From JBDSEG01 sp039920165 (GTDB lineage: Bacteria > Pseudomonadota > Gammaproteobacteria > Burkholderiales > Burkholderiaceae_C), in NCBI GenBank assembly GCA_039920165.1, contig JBDSEG010000292.1, forward strand, positions 1 through 8,790: a stretch of DNA of 8,790 bases. The letters run 5' to 3'. Both the position numbers and the translations under genes were made by a program. A model generated the notes under the pieces. It was not told where the DNA came from. It searched no databases and was given only the letters and a program-made list of their open reading frames with translations. Each line of letters starts with the position of its first letter. Within the stretch, counting starts at the first letter, position 1. Below are positions 7,079-8,790 of this stretch, one piece after another.

Positions 7079-8790
7079 ATGACCTACCGTGCTCCCGTCG
7101 ACGACATGCTCTTTTGCATGCAGGAACTGGCCGATCTCGAAGCGGTGGCGAGCCTGCCGGGCTTCGAGGAGGCGGGCATCGAGACCGCCCGCGCCGTGCT
7201 CGAGGAATGCGCCAAGTTCAACCAGTCGGTGGTGGCGCCGCTGAACGTCGCGGGCGACCGAAACCCGTCGTCCTGGCTGGCCGGCCAGGTGACCACCACG
7301 CCGGGCTTCAAGGAGGCTTTCCGGCAGTTCGGGGAAGGCGGCTGGCAGGGCCTGCAACACCCGGGTGAATTCGGCGGCCAGGGCTTGCCGAAGACGATTG
7401 GTGCGGCGTGCATCGAGATGCTCAACAGCGCCAACCTGAGCTTCGCCCTGTGCCCGCTGCTGACCGACGGCGCGATCGAAGCGCTGCTCGTCGCCGGCAC
7501 GCCCGAGCAACAGGCGCTGTACCTGCCGCGCATGATCGCCGGCGAGTGGACCGGCACCATGAACCTGACCGAGCCGCAGGCCGGCTCGGACCTGGCGCAG
7601 GTGCGCACCCGCGCCGAGCCGCAACCCGACGGCACCTACCGCCTGTTCGGCACCAAGATCTTCATCACCTACGGCGACCACGACATGGCCGCCAATATCG
7701 CCCACCTCGTGCTCGCCCGGGTCGTCGGCGCGCCGCAGGGCGTGAAGGGCATCAGCCTTTTTATCGTCCCGAAATTCCGGGTTTCGGCCGACGGAACGCT
7801 CGGCGAGCGCAACGATGTTGCCTGCGTCAGCATCGAGCACAAGCTCGGCATCAAGGCGAGCCCGACGGCGGTGCTGCAGTTCGGCGACGGCACGGCCGGC
7901 GCTACGCCGGGCGCCGTCGGCCAGCTCATCGGGCAGGAGAACCGCGGTCTCGAGTACATGTTCATCATGATGAACGCGGCCCGCTATGCGGTCGGCGTTC
8001 AGGGCATTGCGGTCGCCGAACGGGCCTACCAGAAGGCCGCGCAATATGCCAAGGACCGCGTGCAATCGCGTCCGGTCGACGGCTCGATGCCCGGCAGCGC
8101 GCCCATCATCCACCACCCCGATGTGCGGCGCATGTTGATGACGATGCGCTCGCAAGTCGAAGGGTGCCGCGCCCTGGCCATCGTCAGCGCGGCGGCGTTC
8201 GATGCTGCGCACCACCATGCCGACGCGCAGGTGCGCCGCGAGAACCAGAGCTTCTACGAATTCATGGTGCCCCTGGTCAAAGGCTACGGCACCGAGATGA
8301 GCGTCGAGGTCGCGAGCCTCGGGGTGCAGGTGCACGGCGGCATGGGCTTCATCGAGGAGACCGGCGCCGCGCAGTACTACCGCGACGCGCGCATCTTGAC
8401 CATCTACGAAGGCACGACAGCGATCCAGGCCAACGATCTCGTCGGGCGCAAGACCGCGCGCGACGGCGGCCGCACGGCGCTGGCGATCGCAAAGCAGATC
8501 GAGGCGACCGAGGCCGAGCTCGTGCGCAGCGCGAGCGCCGATGCGCTGGCCAGCGCCAAGCGCCTCGGTGCGGCGCGCCAGGCCTTCGTCGAGGTCGTGC
8601 ACTTCATCGTCGGCGCTGGCAAGGACGACCCGAATGCGGTCTATGCCGGATCGGTCCCCTATCTGCTGCTCGCCGGCAAGCTGATGGCGGGCTGGCAGAT
8701 GGCGCGTGCGCTGCTGGCCGCCGAACACCGGCTGGTTGAGGGAGACGGCGAGACCGCCTTCCTGCAGGCCAAGGTCGCGACGGCGCGCTT
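7079..8790 (+). CDS. Acyl-CoA dehydrogenase, DmdC/FadE5-like long form, 3'-truncated by the window edge
   Basis: This FAD enzyme removes two hydrogens from C2-C3 of an acyl-CoA thioester and reduces ETF. The frame is open for 570 codons to the window edge with no stop. Family members of this long type (3-methylmercaptopropionyl-CoA dehydrogenase DmdC, mycobacterial FadE5) are about 600 residues, so only some tens of residues are missing. In order: an N-terminal alpha extension (MTYRAPVDDMLF), the alpha domain, the beta domain with MNLTEPQAGSDL (from 161), the second alpha domain with VHGGMGF and IYEGTTAIQ, where Glu444 (8408-8410) is the expected catalytic base, then the extra C-terminal helical domain. 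Start: ATG 7079, with GAGAAAG ending 7 nt before it; an earlier ATG at 7074 hits TGA after one more codon. The preferred acyl chain cannot be read from sequence; despite the resemblance to DmdC, medium- or long-chain beta-oxidation is more likely than DMSP breakdown. Confidence 0.93.
   Translation, partial: MTYRAPVDDMLFCMQELADLEAVASLPGFEEAGIETARAVLEECAKFNQSVVAPLNVAGDRNPSSWLAGQVTTTPGFKEAFRQFGEGGWQGLQHPGEFGGQGLPKTIGAACIEMLNSANLSFALCPLLTDGAIEALLVAGTPEQQALYLPRMIAGEWTGTMNLTEPQAGSDLAQVRTRAEPQPDGTYRLFGTKIFITYGDHDMAANIAHLVLARVVGAPQGVKGISLFIVPKFRVSADGTLGERNDVACVSIEHKLGIKASPTAVLQFGDGTAGATPGAVGQLIGQENRGLEYMFIMMNAARYAVGVQGIAVAERAYQKAAQYAKDRVQSRPVDGSMPGSAPIIHHPDVRRMLMTMRSQVEGCRALAIVSAAAFDAAHHHADAQVRRENQSFYEFMVPLVKGYGTEMSVEVASLGVQVHGGMGFIEETGAAQYYRDARILTIYEGTTAIQANDLVGRKTARDGGRTALAIAKQIEATEAELVRSASADALASAKRLGAARQAFVEVVHFIVGAGKDDPNAVYAGSVPYLLLAGKLMAGWQMARALLAAEHRLVEGDGETAFLQAKVATAR

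Noticed and set aside
6986..8728. A 580-codon open frame on the minus strand across the acyl-CoA dehydrogenase
   Set aside because: It is antisense to a clear acyl-CoA dehydrogenase and rich in Arg, Ala, His and Asp with no recognisable domain. It is a GC-skew shadow.
7408..8739. A 443-codon plus-strand open frame inside the acyl-CoA dehydrogenase
   Set aside because: It is the +1-shifted frame of the dehydrogenase, giving an Arg/Gly/Ala-rich nonsense product. The correct frame has no stop from 7079 to the window edge, so it is the real gene.

Overview
The window is an ordinary, GC-rich (roughly two thirds G+C) piece of what looks like a proteobacterial chromosome. It is probably betaproteobacterial, perhaps Rhodocyclales-like. 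This rests on the style of Lon, EtfB/EtfA and the long acyl-CoA dehydrogenase, on CCA-encoding tRNA genes and on codon use. The lineage call is inference from recognition, not from a search. There are no insertion sequences, integrases, CRISPR arrays, toxin modules or other signs of a mobile region.

Layout: (1) Positions 1-1909 hold the C-terminal four fifths of the ATP-dependent protease Lon; its N-terminus lies before the window. (2) Positions 1910-2343 are a tRNA cluster: tRNA-Gly(GCC) with a perfect TATAAT upstream, a strong hairpin with a T-run, tRNA-Cys(GCA), and a convergent tRNA-Leu(UAA) on the minus strand. These are the three tRNAs of the E. coli glyW-cysT-leuZ operon, in the same order but with the Leu gene turned round. 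(3) Positions 2406-2483 (minus) hold a 25-codon membrane miniprotein with a clear ribosome binding site, divergent from the next gene. (4) Positions 2596-5211 hold two tandem but unrelated major facilitator superfamily transporters, one of the MFS_3/EntS-like exporter family and one of the UMF1/Atg22-like family. (5) Positions 5328-8790 hold etfB, etfA and the start of a roughly 600-residue DmdC/FadE5-type acyl-CoA dehydrogenase, which runs off the right edge.

The last three genes work together. The dehydrogenase oxidises an acyl-CoA at C2-C3 and passes the electrons to the EtfAB flavoprotein, which delivers them to the quinone pool through ETF:quinone oxidoreductase (not in the window). A 20-bp imperfect palindrome centred on ACGATCGT overlaps a TAAAAT box and the stop codon of the preceding transporter gene. 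It is a good candidate operator for a TetR-type beta-oxidation repressor.

I see no previously undescribed multi-gene system. The items most worth a second look are the rearranged Gly/Cys/Leu tRNA cluster with its internal terminator-like hairpin, the 25-residue membrane protein, and the palindrome in front of etfB.
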